DNA from: Burkholderiales bacterium
GTDB lineage: Bacteria > Pseudomonadota > Gammaproteobacteria > Burkholderiales > Usitatibacteraceae
Direction of reading: 5' to 3'
Length of the DNA: 57,708 nt
NCBI GenBank assembly: GCA_026125445.1
Contig: JAHCLE010000004.1
Location: 1 to 57,708 of the forward strand
The notes under the pieces are model-generated. The model was not told where the DNA came from. It did no database searches and saw nothing but the letters and a program-made list of their open reading frames with translations. Shown here one piece after another: positions 41,424 to 49,854 of this stretch (position 1 is its first letter; each line of letters begins with the position of its first letter). The position numbers and the translations under genes were made by a program.

Positions 41424-41666
41424 TTACTTGATGGCGAGGATCTTCATGGCCTTGGCCAGGGTGTCGATGGACTCCTGGTGCTTGCCGGCCTTGTGAAGGG
41501 CCTCGCCCTCGGCGCGGTACTTCTTCACCTCGGCCATCTGGGCTTCCGAGAGCTTCGGGTTCTTGGCGAGCGCGTCGTCGATGGCCTTCATGTCCTTCGG
41601 GCAATGGAAGGCCAGCGCGGCGCCGGCGAACATCATCATGGCAATTGCGGCAACGGTACGCTTCAT
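41424..41666 (-). CDS. Small exported helical protein
   Basis: An 80-residue protein with a Sec signal (MKRTVAAIAMMMFAGAALA) and a mature part of about 60 residues, mostly alpha-helical, with one Cys (HCPKDMKAID). It has a TPR-like wording at the end (HKAGKHQESIDTLAKAMKIL). Small periplasmic proteins of this form are frequent in betaproteobacteria; function unknown. Confidence 0.7.
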   Translation of the reverse strand: MKRTVAAIAMMMFAGAALAFHCPKDMKAIDDALAKNPKLSEAQMAEVKKYRAEGEALHKAGKHQESIDTLAKAMKILAIK

Positions 41667-41740
41667 GGTTCACGCTCCTGTCGTGGTTATTGGTCTGGAA
41701 GCTGGCGCGGGCATCGCGGCGGTGCATGATGGAGGCTGCG

Positions 41741-43312
41741 ATGCCGCCTCCCTCAACGACCCCGCCCGACGCGCCCATCGGCCCGTACTTCCCCGCCGGG
41801 TTGCGGCTGGCTACGGGCACGACGGCCGGTGAGACATTACACCCGGCCGCCCGGTTCCTGTTCGCGGGCGAGACGGTCGCCATCCCGTCAACACCGCCCT
41901 TCGCCGGATATTCCCGCGGGACGGGCCCTTTCGCCGACATCGCCGCCTGGGGGGCGAATCCCGGACCACTGACCTGGCCGCCGCTGGTGTGGCTCGCGGC
42001 CCCGGAGCGTCGGACGGGCGTGCGCATCGCCCCCGACGGAGCCTCGTTCCAGGTGGACGGCGCCACCACGCCCCTCGCCCTCGTCCCGAAGATCGCGCTC
42101 AACCGCTCCTGGGTGGACGCCTCCACCTTCGCCTGGCTCGCGGGGCGGACGGTCACGATGCGGGGCGAATCCCGGGCCGACGGCACTTTCGTGGCGCGCA
42201 CGCTGTGGCCCGAGGACTGGCGCGTGGACGACCGGGCGCCCTTGCTGCCGCTTGCGGCATCGCACACGCCGCGCCTGGCCATCCGCGGACTGGCCCGCAG
42301 CGCACCCCGCGGCGGCGCCGATTCTCCGCCCGAGACGCACCCGATCTGGGAGCGCGTACGCGGCCAGCGCGACTGGGCCGGCAAGCCCGTGCTCGCCTTC
42401 GTCCTGGACGGCGCCCAGGGCGACGACGACGAGGCCTGGGGCGGCCACTTCGCGCTCGCCACGGGGCACCTTCCCGCCGACGGGCGCCTCTCTGACCTGC
42501 TGGTGGCCAACTTCTACACGCTCGACTCCGAAAGCGAGAAGGGCATCCTCGCCGCGCCGGTGCCGCTGGACAACTACCTCGCGGACTTGAACAGCGGCCA
42601 GAACTGGTACCGGCCCTCGTACGTGATGCTCGCGATCCTGCGCGACGAGCGCGCAATGGCGCTGGTGCAGGGCGCCCTCAACCGGATCTACCTGCAGTTC
42701 TGGCGCCACCAGCTCGAGTACCGCCACTCGTCGATGAACTGCGCGGCCATCAGCGTGGACCTGCTGCGCGCGCTGGGCTGGGCGATTCCCGCGAAGGGTC
42801 CCGCAGACCGGCTGCGCGGATGGCTCGCGGTGCCGGCCAAGGTCTTCACCGAGGGACGCTTCGGGCCCGCGCGCACCGCCTACGAGTACCTCACCGAGGA
42901 CCGCACGCGCCTCATGCCTGCCGCGGCCTTCGAGGAAGCGGTGTTCTCCCTGATGCAGCTCGCGCGCGGCGCGGAGCTGCCGCGCGGCCGCCTCGAATCG
43001 ATGCTCGCCGAGGACGTCACGGCGCTCGTCGGCGTGCGCCTGCCGCAGATCCCGTCGTCGCGCGCATTCGGCACCTGGCCCGCGGCCAACCCGCGCGAAT
43101 ACCTGGACGCGCTGCCCACGGACCCCGCGGACCTGAAGGTGGTTCCCGTCCCGCCGCGCCCCTTCCCGCCGGAGCTTCGGGAAGACGACCTCGAGCCCCG
43201 GCCGCCGCGGCGATCCAACCTGCCGATCGCGCTGCTCACCGCGACGGGGATCCTGCCGCTCGCGTGGATTCTCGGCGCGCTCTGGCGGATGCTGCGGCCG
43301 ACGCGCGGGTGA
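41741..43312 (+). CDS. Large protein of unknown function with C-terminal TM
   Basis: A 523-residue protein. The start at ATG 41741 follows GGAGG by 5 bases. There is no clear signal peptide; one membrane helix lies near the C-terminus (about 495-515). The central segment YRHSSMNCAAISVDLLRALG around residue 355 has a buried-looking Cys that recalls permuted papain-fold proteins, but I cannot confirm a family. It is divergent from the small protein at 41666 and convergent with the TauE gene two bases away. Confidence 0.7.
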   Translation: MPPPSTTPPDAPIGPYFPAGLRLATGTTAGETLHPAARFLFAGETVAIPSTPPFAGYSRGTGPFADIAAWGANPGPLTWPPLVWLAAPERRTGVRIAPDGASFQVDGATTPLALVPKIALNRSWVDASTFAWLAGRTVTMRGESRADGTFVARTLWPEDWRVDDRAPLLPLAASHTPRLAIRGLARSAPRGGADSPPETHPIWERVRGQRDWAGKPVLAFVLDGAQGDDDEAWGGHFALATGHLPADGRLSDLLVANFYTLDSESEKGILAAPVPLDNYLADLNSGQNWYRPSYVMLAILRDERAMALVQGALNRIYLQFWRHQLEYRHSSMNCAAISVDLLRALGWAIPAKGPADRLRGWLAVPAKVFTEGRFGPARTAYEYLTEDRTRLMPAAAFEEAVFSLMQLARGAELPRGRLESMLAEDVTALVGVRLPQIPSSRAFGTWPAANPREYLDALPTDPADLKVVPVPPRPFPPELREDDLEPRPPRRSNLPIALLTATGILPLAWILGALWRMLRPTRG

Positions 43313-43313
43313 C

Positions 43314-44072
43314 TCAGGCCGCGAGCCCCCTCGCCCCGTCCCAGAGGAGCTTGGCGCCCACGACCACCAGCATCGTGTAGGCGATGCGGTAGAAGAGCTC
43401 CTGCGAGAGCCGGCGCATGAGCCACACCCCCAGCCAGATGCCGAAGGGGGCCAGCGGCGCGAGAGCGAGCGAGGTCATGAGGTTTCGCGAGTCGAAGAGC
43501 CCGAGCCACAGGTAGGGCATGAGCTTCACCACGTTGATCACCGCGAAGAAGACCACCGTGGTGCCCACGAGGATCGCCTTGTCGAGCTTCTGCGGCAGGA
43601 GGTAGACGCTGAGCGGCGGCCCGCCCGCGTGCGCGATCGTGCTCGTCAGACCCGACACCGTGGACCAGAAGAGCCCCTTCGCCTTCGAAGGCTCCACCGC
43701 CGGCGCGCTCGTCCCGCCCAGTCGCAGGCGGTGCGCGACGAAGGTGATCGCCATCGCGCCCAGGATCACGCGGATCAGCGCCTCGCTGAAATACCGGAAG
43801 GTGAGCGCGCCCAGCACGATCCCCATGACGCCGCCGGTGAGGAGCAGCCCCAGGTTCTTGCGGTGGAAGGTGCCGCGGTAGGCCGCGAGCCCCGTCACGT
43901 CCATCACGAGGAGGATCGGCAGCATGATCGCCGCGGCTTGCGGCGTGGGAACGGCGAGCGCCACGAGTGGGGTGGCCATGATGCCCAGCCCGCTTCCGAA
44001 CCCGCCCTTCGAGACCCCCATGATCAGCACCGCGGGGATCGCCACGGCGAAGAAGAAGGGGTCGGTGATCAC
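43314..44072 (-). CDS. TauE/SafE-family membrane transporter
   Basis: A 252-residue protein with seven or eight helices and the TauE/SafE patterns GVSKGGFGSGLGIMATPLVAL near the N-terminus and STIAHAGGPPLSVYLLPQ in the second half. Members export sulfite, sulfoacetate or other organosulfur anions, or import related anions; the substrate is not known. GTG 44072 overlaps the SDR stop (GTGA), so it is coupled to the upstream oxidoreductase. Confidence 0.9.
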   Translation of the reverse strand: MITDPFFFAVAIPAVLIMGVSKGGFGSGLGIMATPLVALAVPTPQAAAIMLPILLVMDVTGLAAYRGTFHRKNLGLLLTGGVMGIVLGALTFRYFSEALIRVILGAMAITFVAHRLRLGGTSAPAVEPSKAKGLFWSTVSGLTSTIAHAGGPPLSVYLLPQKLDKAILVGTTVVFFAVINVVKLMPYLWLGLFDSRNLMTSLALAPLAPFGIWLGVWLMRRLSQELFYRIAYTMLVVVGAKLLWDGARGLAA

Positions 44073-44806
44073 GCGCCGAGCGCGCGCAGGTCCGCGATGG
44101 GCTCCGCGAAGAGCTTGCCGGATCGCTCGTGGCGCAGGATGTCGGCCGCGACGTCGGCGGGGGCGCGAAGCTCCCCCTGGGCCTTCATCTGCCGGAAGCG
44201 CTCGACGTCCACGAACTCCTCGGGACTGGCGCTGCGCACGACACCCTGCATCGGCGTGTCGATGACGCCGGGGGCGAGGCTCACGATCTGCACGCCCGTC
44301 ATGGCCGTCTGTGCCTCGAGGGCCGCCACGCGCGAGACCATGTCCATGCCGGCCTTCGCCGCGCAGTACGCGCCCCAGCCGAAGATGGGGCGCCGCCCGG
44401 CGCCCGACGAGACGTTGATCACGCGCCGCAGCTTGGCGATGGTGGCGGTGGCGATGAGGAAGCGGCGCATGAGGAGGATGGGGGCGGTGAAATTGACGGC
44501 AAGCGCGCGCTCCAGCTCCTCGGCATCCACGCGGTCCAGCATCCCCACGGGCGAGATGACGCCCGCGTTGTTGACGAGCACGGCCTTCTCGTAGCGCTTG
44601 CCGCGCAGGCGCTCCTCGATGCGGTCGCAGACGGCGTCCACCGCGCGGGGAGCGGCGAGATCCACGAAGAGCTGCGCGCCCCCGGGGATGGGCCCGTCGG
44701 GCGCGCGGCCGAGCGCGATGAGTTCCACGTCCTGCTCGACGCCCAGCTGCTGGACCAGCGCCTGGCCCAGCCCCTTCGTGTGCCCCGTGACGATGTACAG
44801 GTCCAT
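44069..44806 (-). CDS. Short-chain dehydrogenase/reductase
   Basis: A 245-residue Rossmann-fold oxidoreductase. The cofactor loop TGHTKGLG is at 7-14, NNAG at about 79-82, the catalytic Ser in INVSSGAG and Tyr-x3-Lys in AYCAAK. The wording is closest to sepiapterin-reductase-like or benzil-reductase-like SDRs that use NADP. It is cotranscribed with the TauE/SafE gene. Substrate unknown. Confidence 0.9.
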   Translation of the reverse strand: MDLYIVTGHTKGLGQALVQQLGVEQDVELIALGRAPDGPIPGGAQLFVDLAAPRAVDAVCDRIEERLRGKRYEKAVLVNNAGVISPVGMLDRVDAEELERALAVNFTAPILLMRRFLIATATIAKLRRVINVSSGAGRRPIFGWGAYCAAKAGMDMVSRVAALEAQTAMTGVQIVSLAPGVIDTPMQGVVRSASPEEFVDVERFRQMKAQGELRAPADVAADILRHERSGKLFAEPIADLRALGA

Positions 44807-44816
44807 GCCGCAATTG

Positions 44817-46733
44817 TCACATACCGGCGATGACGCTCGCCATCGTCGCGCCGTCGTCGTCGAATCCGCCGTGGGTGGTGCTGGCGGTCTGGCCGCCCGG
44901 GGCGGTGAAGACCTTCACGCTTCGCATCCGGGCGAGGTCGGCGGGGAAGTGCTTCTCCATGCCCAGGATCGGAACCTCGCGCCCGCCCTCGAAGGAGCGG
45001 CTAACCAGGTACAGGAGCGATCGCCCGTAGCCCAGCAGCGGCTCCATCGTGGGGTCCTGGCGCTCCGCCGTGTCGGTGAGGTGGAATTCGCGGAACTTCT
45101 TCACGCGACCCTCCTCCAGCCACGGGCGCACGCGCTCGTCGAAGGTGTCCACGCGGATGGCGGGGGCCATGAAGGAGACGCTCTCGAAATCCCACTCCTG
45201 CGCGGCGAGGCGGTCGATGAGGTAGGCGTGCGCGATCGAGCCCGCCGAGTGACCCACCAGATGCAACCGCACGCGCCTCTTGCGGGCCACATCGGACTCG
45301 TTCAGGTGCTTGAAGAGGAGTTTCACGCCCGCATCAGGCTCGCCCGAGAGCGCCTGCGCGTTCTGCTTCATCTCGCCCCAGATCATCGAGCCGGGCGCGG
45401 CGAAGGCGTTCTCCAGCCGCTCGTTCCACCACTTCCGCGCCCTCTCCTTCGCCTCGCGCGCCTTCTCCTCCAGGATGTCGAAGGGCCCGCCCGTGGGCCG
45501 CGGGATGCCGCGCAGCGTGTCCGAGAGCCGGTTCTTCATCGTGGACCAGATGTCGGACTCCCACATGAGGAAGATGGGAAAGCGCCTGGCCTGGTAGAGC
45601 GCGGGCCACCACTTGGCGAAGGTGCCCGCGGCGGAATCCTCGCCCACGAGCCCGCCGTGCGCGTAGAGGCAGATGTCGAGGTCCTGGCCCTCCTTCACGC
45701 CCCAGTCGCGGCAGGCAGCGGCGAGGTACTCGGTCACCAGAGCGCGCACGTCGTCCTCGCCGGTGCGGAAGGCGCCGGAGGTGGAGAGCGCACCGTTGTT
45801 CTCCATGTCGATCACGTAGGGCGCGAGCTGGTGGCGGGCGAGCATCTTGTCGGAGCTGAAGCCCGCCTTCTTCGCGCCGGCTGCCGGCGTGGGAGAGGAG
45901 GCCACGCGGCGATGCTCGTCCGTGACCACGCCCAGCTGCGCCACCCAGCAATCCATGGCGTGCTCGAGCCAGTCGGCGTAGGTGAGGGTCGCGAAGCCGC
46001 CGTCGCCCCAGTCGTCGCCCCAGGAGTTGTGCACGAGGAATCCGCGCTCGTCGTAGCCCACGATGGCGAAGGCGTGCCCGCCGTCGTTGGGCTTGGCCTT
46101 GCGAAACGGGATCTCCCAGTCCTTGCGCGACTTGGCCTTCCTGTCCTCGAGCCAGCCGTCGTGGCAGACGGCGCTCGCGTAGATCACGCCCACCTCGTTC
46201 AGCGCGACGTGCATGTCCGTGACCGAGCGCGTGTCGATGCGGTAGTAGGCGCCGAGCGGGCGGTTCACGGCGTCGAGCCACCAGTCCTGGCCGGGGACGT
46301 TGGTCGCAACCGGCATGTCGATTTCCTTCCACAGTTTCAGCGCGCAGGCACCGTGCTTGTGCCAGCCCTTGAGCGCGCCCCTCAGGCTGGAACCCTTGTC
46401 CTGCGCACCGGGGAATTCGTCGTAGCGGCGGGCCATGGAATAGAGCATCCAGGGCGAGACGGCGGCATCCGTGGTCCTTCCGGATTGCCTGAGCAACTGG
46501 CCGACGACGGTGGCGAGCGAGAATCCGGTGCAGGCGTTCGTGTCGCCCTGGCTCAGCACCGGCAGCTTCGTCTTCGCGCGGAACCTGGGCGGCGGGGCGA
46601 TGGCGACCGAGGGCTGGTAGGGGCGATCGCGGATGTCGACCATGTCGGGGGTGACGTTGCGGATGGGGCGCTTGGGCGCGGGTGCGCTCGCGAGGTTTCG
46701 GCTGGAGCGGGTGCGGCGGGGCTTCGAAGGCAT
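44817..46733 (-). CDS. Papain-like peptidase fused to a serine-hydrolase domain
   Basis: A 638-residue protein. The N-terminal half is a C1-type papain fold with Gln62, Cys68 (QGDTNACTGFS), His220 (GGHAFAIVGYD) and Asn236 (NSWGDDWGDGG). The C-terminal half is an alpha/beta hydrolase with the elbow GHSAGS (Ser496) and a candidate His621. AHGGLVGED at about 360 starts that half. There is no signal peptide; the first 25 residues are basic. AAGGAGA precedes the ATG. Role unknown; such toxin- or processing-like fusions are uncommon. It borders the cassette island. Confidence 0.8.
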   Translation of the reverse strand: MPSKPRRTRSSRNLASAPAPKRPIRNVTPDMVDIRDRPYQPSVAIAPPPRFRAKTKLPVLSQGDTNACTGFSLATVVGQLLRQSGRTTDAAVSPWMLYSMARRYDEFPGAQDKGSSLRGALKGWHKHGACALKLWKEIDMPVATNVPGQDWWLDAVNRPLGAYYRIDTRSVTDMHVALNEVGVIYASAVCHDGWLEDRKAKSRKDWEIPFRKAKPNDGGHAFAIVGYDERGFLVHNSWGDDWGDGGFATLTYADWLEHAMDCWVAQLGVVTDEHRRVASSPTPAAGAKKAGFSSDKMLARHQLAPYVIDMENNGALSTSGAFRTGEDDVRALVTEYLAAACRDWGVKEGQDLDICLYAHGGLVGEDSAAGTFAKWWPALYQARRFPIFLMWESDIWSTMKNRLSDTLRGIPRPTGGPFDILEEKAREAKERARKWWNERLENAFAAPGSMIWGEMKQNAQALSGEPDAGVKLLFKHLNESDVARKRRVRLHLVGHSAGSIAHAYLIDRLAAQEWDFESVSFMAPAIRVDTFDERVRPWLEEGRVKKFREFHLTDTAERQDPTMEPLLGYGRSLLYLVSRSFEGGREVPILGMEKHFPADLARMRSVKVFTAPGGQTASTTHGGFDDDGATMASVIAGM

Positions 46734-46835
46734 GGGGGCTCTCCTTGCTGGCGCCGGGATTCGCGGGACTTTGCTCAGCGGAGTGCCGGCTTCGTCCTTC
46801 TCGTAATCGGTCGTGAGGCGGGATTTCGCCGGGGA

Positions 46836-46853
46836 TCAATTGCCTACAATTGA
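46836..46853. promoter_or_regulatory. Palindrome upstream of the papain-hydrolase gene
   Basis: TCAATTG-CCTA-CAATTGA is a perfect 7-base inverted repeat about 105 bases before the leftward gene. On the minus strand TTGTAG and TTGATC could be promoter parts. It may be an operator. Confidence 0.4.
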
Positions 46854-46952
46854 CCCTTCCCAGTCAGGCAGACAGAATACAGGCGTTATTCGGCAGGCGG
46901 TACTGGGATAGCAGGCGCACTTGCCGAATTTTCCCTGTCAATCCAATTCAAA

Positions 46953-46959
46953 GTTAGAT
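46953..46959 (+). other. Leading recombination core of cassette 1
   Basis: GTTAGAT fits the GTTRRRY core cut by integron integrases. It is followed directly by the start codon of the first cassette gene, a common cassette layout. The upstream 100 bases lack a full attC fold, so this may be an attI-like or degraded site. Confidence 0.6.
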
Positions 46960-47632
46960 GTCCAATCAAGCTCCCGTGGAGGCGTCCGACTCAATGGAGA
47001 AGGCGGCATTCGTGCTGCTTGGTTGGCTGTTGGCTACGCTGAGCCCCGTGATAGCCGACGCAATCCGCAAGCGCCGGCGCCGTGCGGACTCAAGAAAGGT
47101 GGTCTTGGCCGAACTGGCTGAACTGAAATACCGGCTCTCCGTCGTCGCGTACTACTGCGAAATGCGCTACGGGAACCCTGACCGCCCGTATCTTGAAAAG
47201 TTGCGCCCAGTGTTAGAGGCATACACGGGTCCAATGGCCGTCGCGAGTGTGAAGCAGAAGGTCGATATGCTTCTCGCGATGTCAGATCAACAGATTCAAG
47301 CAGTTGCCGAAGTTGAAAGGGGAGACCCTTCCGCCAGCGGTCTATCCCTCAAGAAATACCCAGTGCCGTTCTTGGACATGCGACTCAAGGACGTGGAGGC
47401 GCTGCCTGACCTAGTGCAGCCGCTACTCCTCGAGATCCACACGCAGCTGGGGATGCTAGACCAAGAGGCCGAGAACGCTCAGTACTATTTCCGACTCACT
47501 TTCGACTCAAGTCTCACGGGCGACAATCGAGACCGAGTCGAGGGAAATTTGACCCAAGCCTATCGACAGTACGCAAACGTAGCTAGAACGATCGTCAAGC
47601 GAATTGGGGAGCTAGAGGCGCTATGGAAGTAG
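46958..47632 (+). CDS. Cassette 1 membrane-anchored protein, unknown
   Basis: A 224-residue protein. One membrane segment at about 15-35 (AFVLLGWLLATLSPVIADAI) is followed by a basic stretch (RKRRRR) and a helical cytoplasmic domain of about 180 residues. No family recognised. The ATG overlaps the recombination core GTTAGATG, so it has almost no leader of its own; transcription would come from outside the cassette. Confidence 0.75.
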   Translation: MSNQAPVEASDSMEKAAFVLLGWLLATLSPVIADAIRKRRRRADSRKVVLAELAELKYRLSVVAYYCEMRYGNPDRPYLEKLRPVLEAYTGPMAVASVKQKVDMLLAMSDQQIQAVAEVERGDPSASGLSLKKYPVPFLDMRLKDVEALPDLVQPLLLEIHTQLGMLDQEAENAQYYFRLTFDSSLTGDNRDRVEGNLTQAYRQYANVARTIVKRIGELEALWK

Positions 47633-47642
47633 TGAATTTGAC

Positions 47643-47768
47643 ATCTAACAACGCGTTGGAGCGGGCCGTGGAGCAAACTGGGCCGCACCCTGGTTGCCAG
47701 CCAATGGTTGGCTGGCTCTGCATGCGGCAAGCGGGAGCGTGTGCGGCCGCTCAACTTGGTCGTTCGGC
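47643..47768 (+). repeat. attC site of cassette 1
   Basis: R'' ATCTAAC (47643-47649) and R' GTTCGGC (47762-47768) flank arms GTTGGAGCGGGCCG and CGGCCGCTCAAC, which pair with extrahelical G residues as attC sites do. Total 126 bases with a variable terminal structure in the middle. Confidence 0.85.
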
Positions 47769-47782
47769 CCCGCGAGATAGCC

Positions 47783-48394
47783 ATGTCTAGTTGGAGTTTC
47801 TGGGATTGGTTAACCTACACCTGCATTGGGATTGCGGCGCTGGTGTTGGCTCTCGACCAAGCAATCAAGGGTTCCCCGCAGCTACTTGGAGCCTTCTCGG
47901 GTCTCTTGGTAAAGCCGAGTTGGAACTACGCTCCCTTAGCGCTTATCGCGTTAAGCGGAGTGCTCCTTGTGCTAAAACAGCTCAATGTGCTTGACCCGAA
48001 AGGGACAAACCACCACGTTGAGCCAGCCGTCTCCGACGAGGTTGGATACATCAAGACGAAGGTGCGACTGCAGTTTTTTGGCGATCAGCGAATCCCTCAC
48101 GAAGTTTCATCGGAAAACGTCGCTGTTTGGTTCGCGTATTTTTCCGCCAGTCTTTCCATCACACCCATGGATGCGAATGGAAAGCCGATCGATGGTGGAA
48201 TGCAGATACCCCCGAACTGGGTAATTTTTGTTGCTCTCGATAAGCCGGCCAAGTTCCGACAAGCGATAGTCTCTTTCTCAAACCCCGAAGTGATGCCGAT
48301 CGTAGATACCCATATGGCAAACGCCCGCGTTATCGCGATGTCCACTCGCGGGCAGATTCCCGCTGGGGTTCTGACGATTGAGGTAATCGAGTGA
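47783..48394 (+). CDS. Cassette 2 membrane protein, unknown
   Basis: A 203-residue protein with two membrane helices (about 9-30 and 46-67) and a C-terminal domain of about 130 residues, predicted beta-rich. No family recognised. The ATG is 15 bases after the recombination core of the preceding attC. Codon use is less GC-rich than in the chromosomal genes around the island, a sign of foreign origin. Confidence 0.7.
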   Translation: MSSWSFWDWLTYTCIGIAALVLALDQAIKGSPQLLGAFSGLLVKPSWNYAPLALIALSGVLLVLKQLNVLDPKGTNHHVEPAVSDEVGYIKTKVRLQFFGDQRIPHEVSSENVAVWFAYFSASLSITPMDANGKPIDGGMQIPPNWVIFVALDKPAKFRQAIVSFSNPEVMPIVDTHMANARVIAMSTRGQIPAGVLTIEVIE

Positions 48395-48425
48395 CTCCTC
48401 ATACTGCATGCTGCTATCGGGTCAG

Positions 48426-48521
48426 GCCGAACCAACCGTTCAACCGGAGCGCCAAGCGGCGTCGCCGCTCGGTACCCGCCGCGCGTTGCGCGTCGGCGCC
48501 CGGTTGACCGTGGCGTTCGGC
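48426..48521 (+). repeat. attC site of cassette 2
   Basis: R'' GCCGAAC (48426-48432) and R' GTTCGGC (48515-48521) are exact complements. Inner arms GTTCAACCGGAGCGCC and GGCGCCCGGTTGACCG pair with an extrahelical base. The length, 96 bases, equals that of the third site. Confidence 0.85.
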
Positions 48522-48534
48522 AAGGAGCCCCGCA

Positions 48535-49119
48535 ATGTTGCACCCCCAAGGATTATCCGGTCCGTGGAAAACAGGGATTGCATTGGACTGGCACACAATA
48601 GTTAGCCAGAAGATCGGGGAGAACGAATTTGGGCATCCGATCTTTGAAACTCAACGAAGCGAAATTGGGGAACTGCTATTCCTATTTAAGTACAGAAGCG
48701 ACGATGCAGCGCTGGCGAAATTGCTCGATCTATCCGTTGGGTATTTGGCTGACCGCGTTCGCGGAAAGATTGATCTCATTCTCCCGATTCCACCGTCTAA
48801 TCCTCAACACACGGTAACGACACGCATTGCCGAGGGACTCGCCGCCGGGCTCCACCTTGCATACTCAGGAGATGCGTTAGTAAAGACGAAGATCACTAAT
48901 GAACTGAAATCAATCACAGATTTAGAAGTCCGAAGGGAGTTACTTCGTGGTGCATTTCAGGTAGACCGACCTCAGGTTGAGGGTAAGACCGTGCTGCTTG
49001 TTGACGACTTGTATCGTTCAGGGGCTACGCTTGGAGCGGCGGCAGAAGCTGTTGCTGGACAAGGAAATCCTAAGGCGGTGTATGTTCTTGCCATTACCCG
49101 AACGAGGGTGCACAGATGA
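48535..49119 (+). CDS. Cassette 3 ComF-like phosphoribosyltransferase
   Basis: A 194-residue type I phosphoribosyltransferase. The N-terminal LSGPWKTGIALDWHT and GELLFLFKYRSD resemble ComF-like proteins without the zinc finger; ILPIPPSN and the PRPP loop VLLVDDLYRSGATLG (about 153-167) are intact. It should bind PRPP or a nucleotide. Its stop overlaps the next gene by four bases (ATGA), so the two proteins are made together. The pairing with a SLOG protein suggests nucleotide signalling or defence (inference). Confidence 0.85.
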   Translation: MLHPQGLSGPWKTGIALDWHTIVSQKIGENEFGHPIFETQRSEIGELLFLFKYRSDDAALAKLLDLSVGYLADRVRGKIDLILPIPPSNPQHTVTTRIAEGLAAGLHLAYSGDALVKTKITNELKSITDLEVRRELLRGAFQVDRPQVEGKTVLLVDDLYRSGATLGAAAEAVAGQGNPKAVYVLAITRTRVHR

Positions 49120-49667
49120 GTAAGGTGTTCTTTGGTGGATCGAGAAATCTGGGACGGCTAAATCCCGCAATTCGCACACGGCTTCGGAATCTGATCACCA
49201 ACGACCATACCGTGCTAATTGGCGATGCGAATGGAGTAGACAGGGCGGTTCAGGCGTTCTTCGCGGAGGAAGGGTATCGGAATGTAGTGGTCTATTGCAT
49301 GGACGGAGAATGCCGCAACAACGTCGGCAGCTGGCGGATCGAGGCGGTTAGCTCAGAGAGGAAGAAGAAGGATTTTGCGTACTTCGCAATGAAGGACGCG
49401 AAGATGAGCTTGGAGGCTGACTACGGCTTCATGGTCTGGGACGGTGAGAGCAAGGGGACCCTGAACAACGTACTTAACCTGCTTAAACTCGGAAAGGCAG
49501 TTCTCCTCTATCGCTCACCTACGCGAGAGTTCTTGGAGATAAAGTCTGTGCAGGAGCTCAAGCCTGTTCTCGCGACATGCCCTCCCGACCTTGCCGAATA
49601 CCTTAATAAGAAAATAGGTCTCGAGCGACGGGTAGGCGATGCAAGTCAAGTTTCAATGGGCTTTTGA
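49116..49667 (+). CDS. Cassette 3 SLOG/LOG-like Rossmann protein
   Basis: A 183-residue protein with the nucleotide-binding pattern of the SLOG superfamily (LOG, DprA, TIR-linked sensors): VFFGGSRNLG at the start (GGSR 7-10), VLIGDANGVDRAVQ (about 33-46), then YGFMVWDGESKGTLNN with the SLOG-type acidic and GT residues. Cytoplasmic. SLOG proteins bind or cleave nucleotide-derived ligands and are frequent in conflict systems. Coupled to the phosphoribosyltransferase by an ATGA overlap. Confidence 0.8.
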   Translation: MSKVFFGGSRNLGRLNPAIRTRLRNLITNDHTVLIGDANGVDRAVQAFFAEEGYRNVVVYCMDGECRNNVGSWRIEAVSSERKKKDFAYFAMKDAKMSLEADYGFMVWDGESKGTLNNVLNLLKLGKAVLLYRSPTREFLEIKSVQELKPVLATCPPDLAEYLNKKIGLERRVGDASQVSMGF

Positions 49668-49678
49668 TGCGGCTCCTT

Positions 49679-49774
49679 GCCTAACAAATCGTTCGAGCGG
49701 TCCGTGGAGCATGGTAGGCCGCGTCTGGCCGCGGCCGAGATATCGTGGCCGACCGCTCAACTCAATCGTTAGAG
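49679..49774 (+). repeat. attC site of cassette 3
   Basis: R'' GCCTAAC (49679-49685) and R' GTTAGAG (49768-49774), with paired arms GAGCGGTC and GACCGCTC. CTAACAA...GTTCGAGC and CTCAACTCAATCGTTAG are close to the commonest attC wording. It is the last site seen; high-GC sequence returns after it. Confidence 0.88.
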
Positions 49775-49854
49775 ATCGCGGCACTCCGATCAGCCGCCGG
49801 CCCCTTGGAGTCGAAGGCTGGGCCCTGAAGACCTTCCTACCGTGCGAGGAATTG

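Larger units (their letters stand above)
46953..49774 (+). mobile_element. Integron cassette array lacking integrase (CALIN)
   Basis: Three cassettes in tandem, all read rightward, each ending in an attC site. The DNA is visibly lower in GC than both flanks. The leading core of cassette 1 (GTTAGAT) is the exact complement of its own R'' box (ATCTAAC), and cassette 2 (GTTCGGC/GCCGAAC) shows the same match, as expected for DNA inserted from circles. No integrase gene or certain attI lies in the window, so it is a chromosomal cluster of attC-type cassettes. Confidence 0.85.

Noticed and set aside
46860-46959. A full attC or attI site before cassette 1
   Set aside because: Only the GTTAGAT core and a weak ATTCGGCA/TGCCGAAT pair are visible and no integrase gene is present, so only the core is listed.
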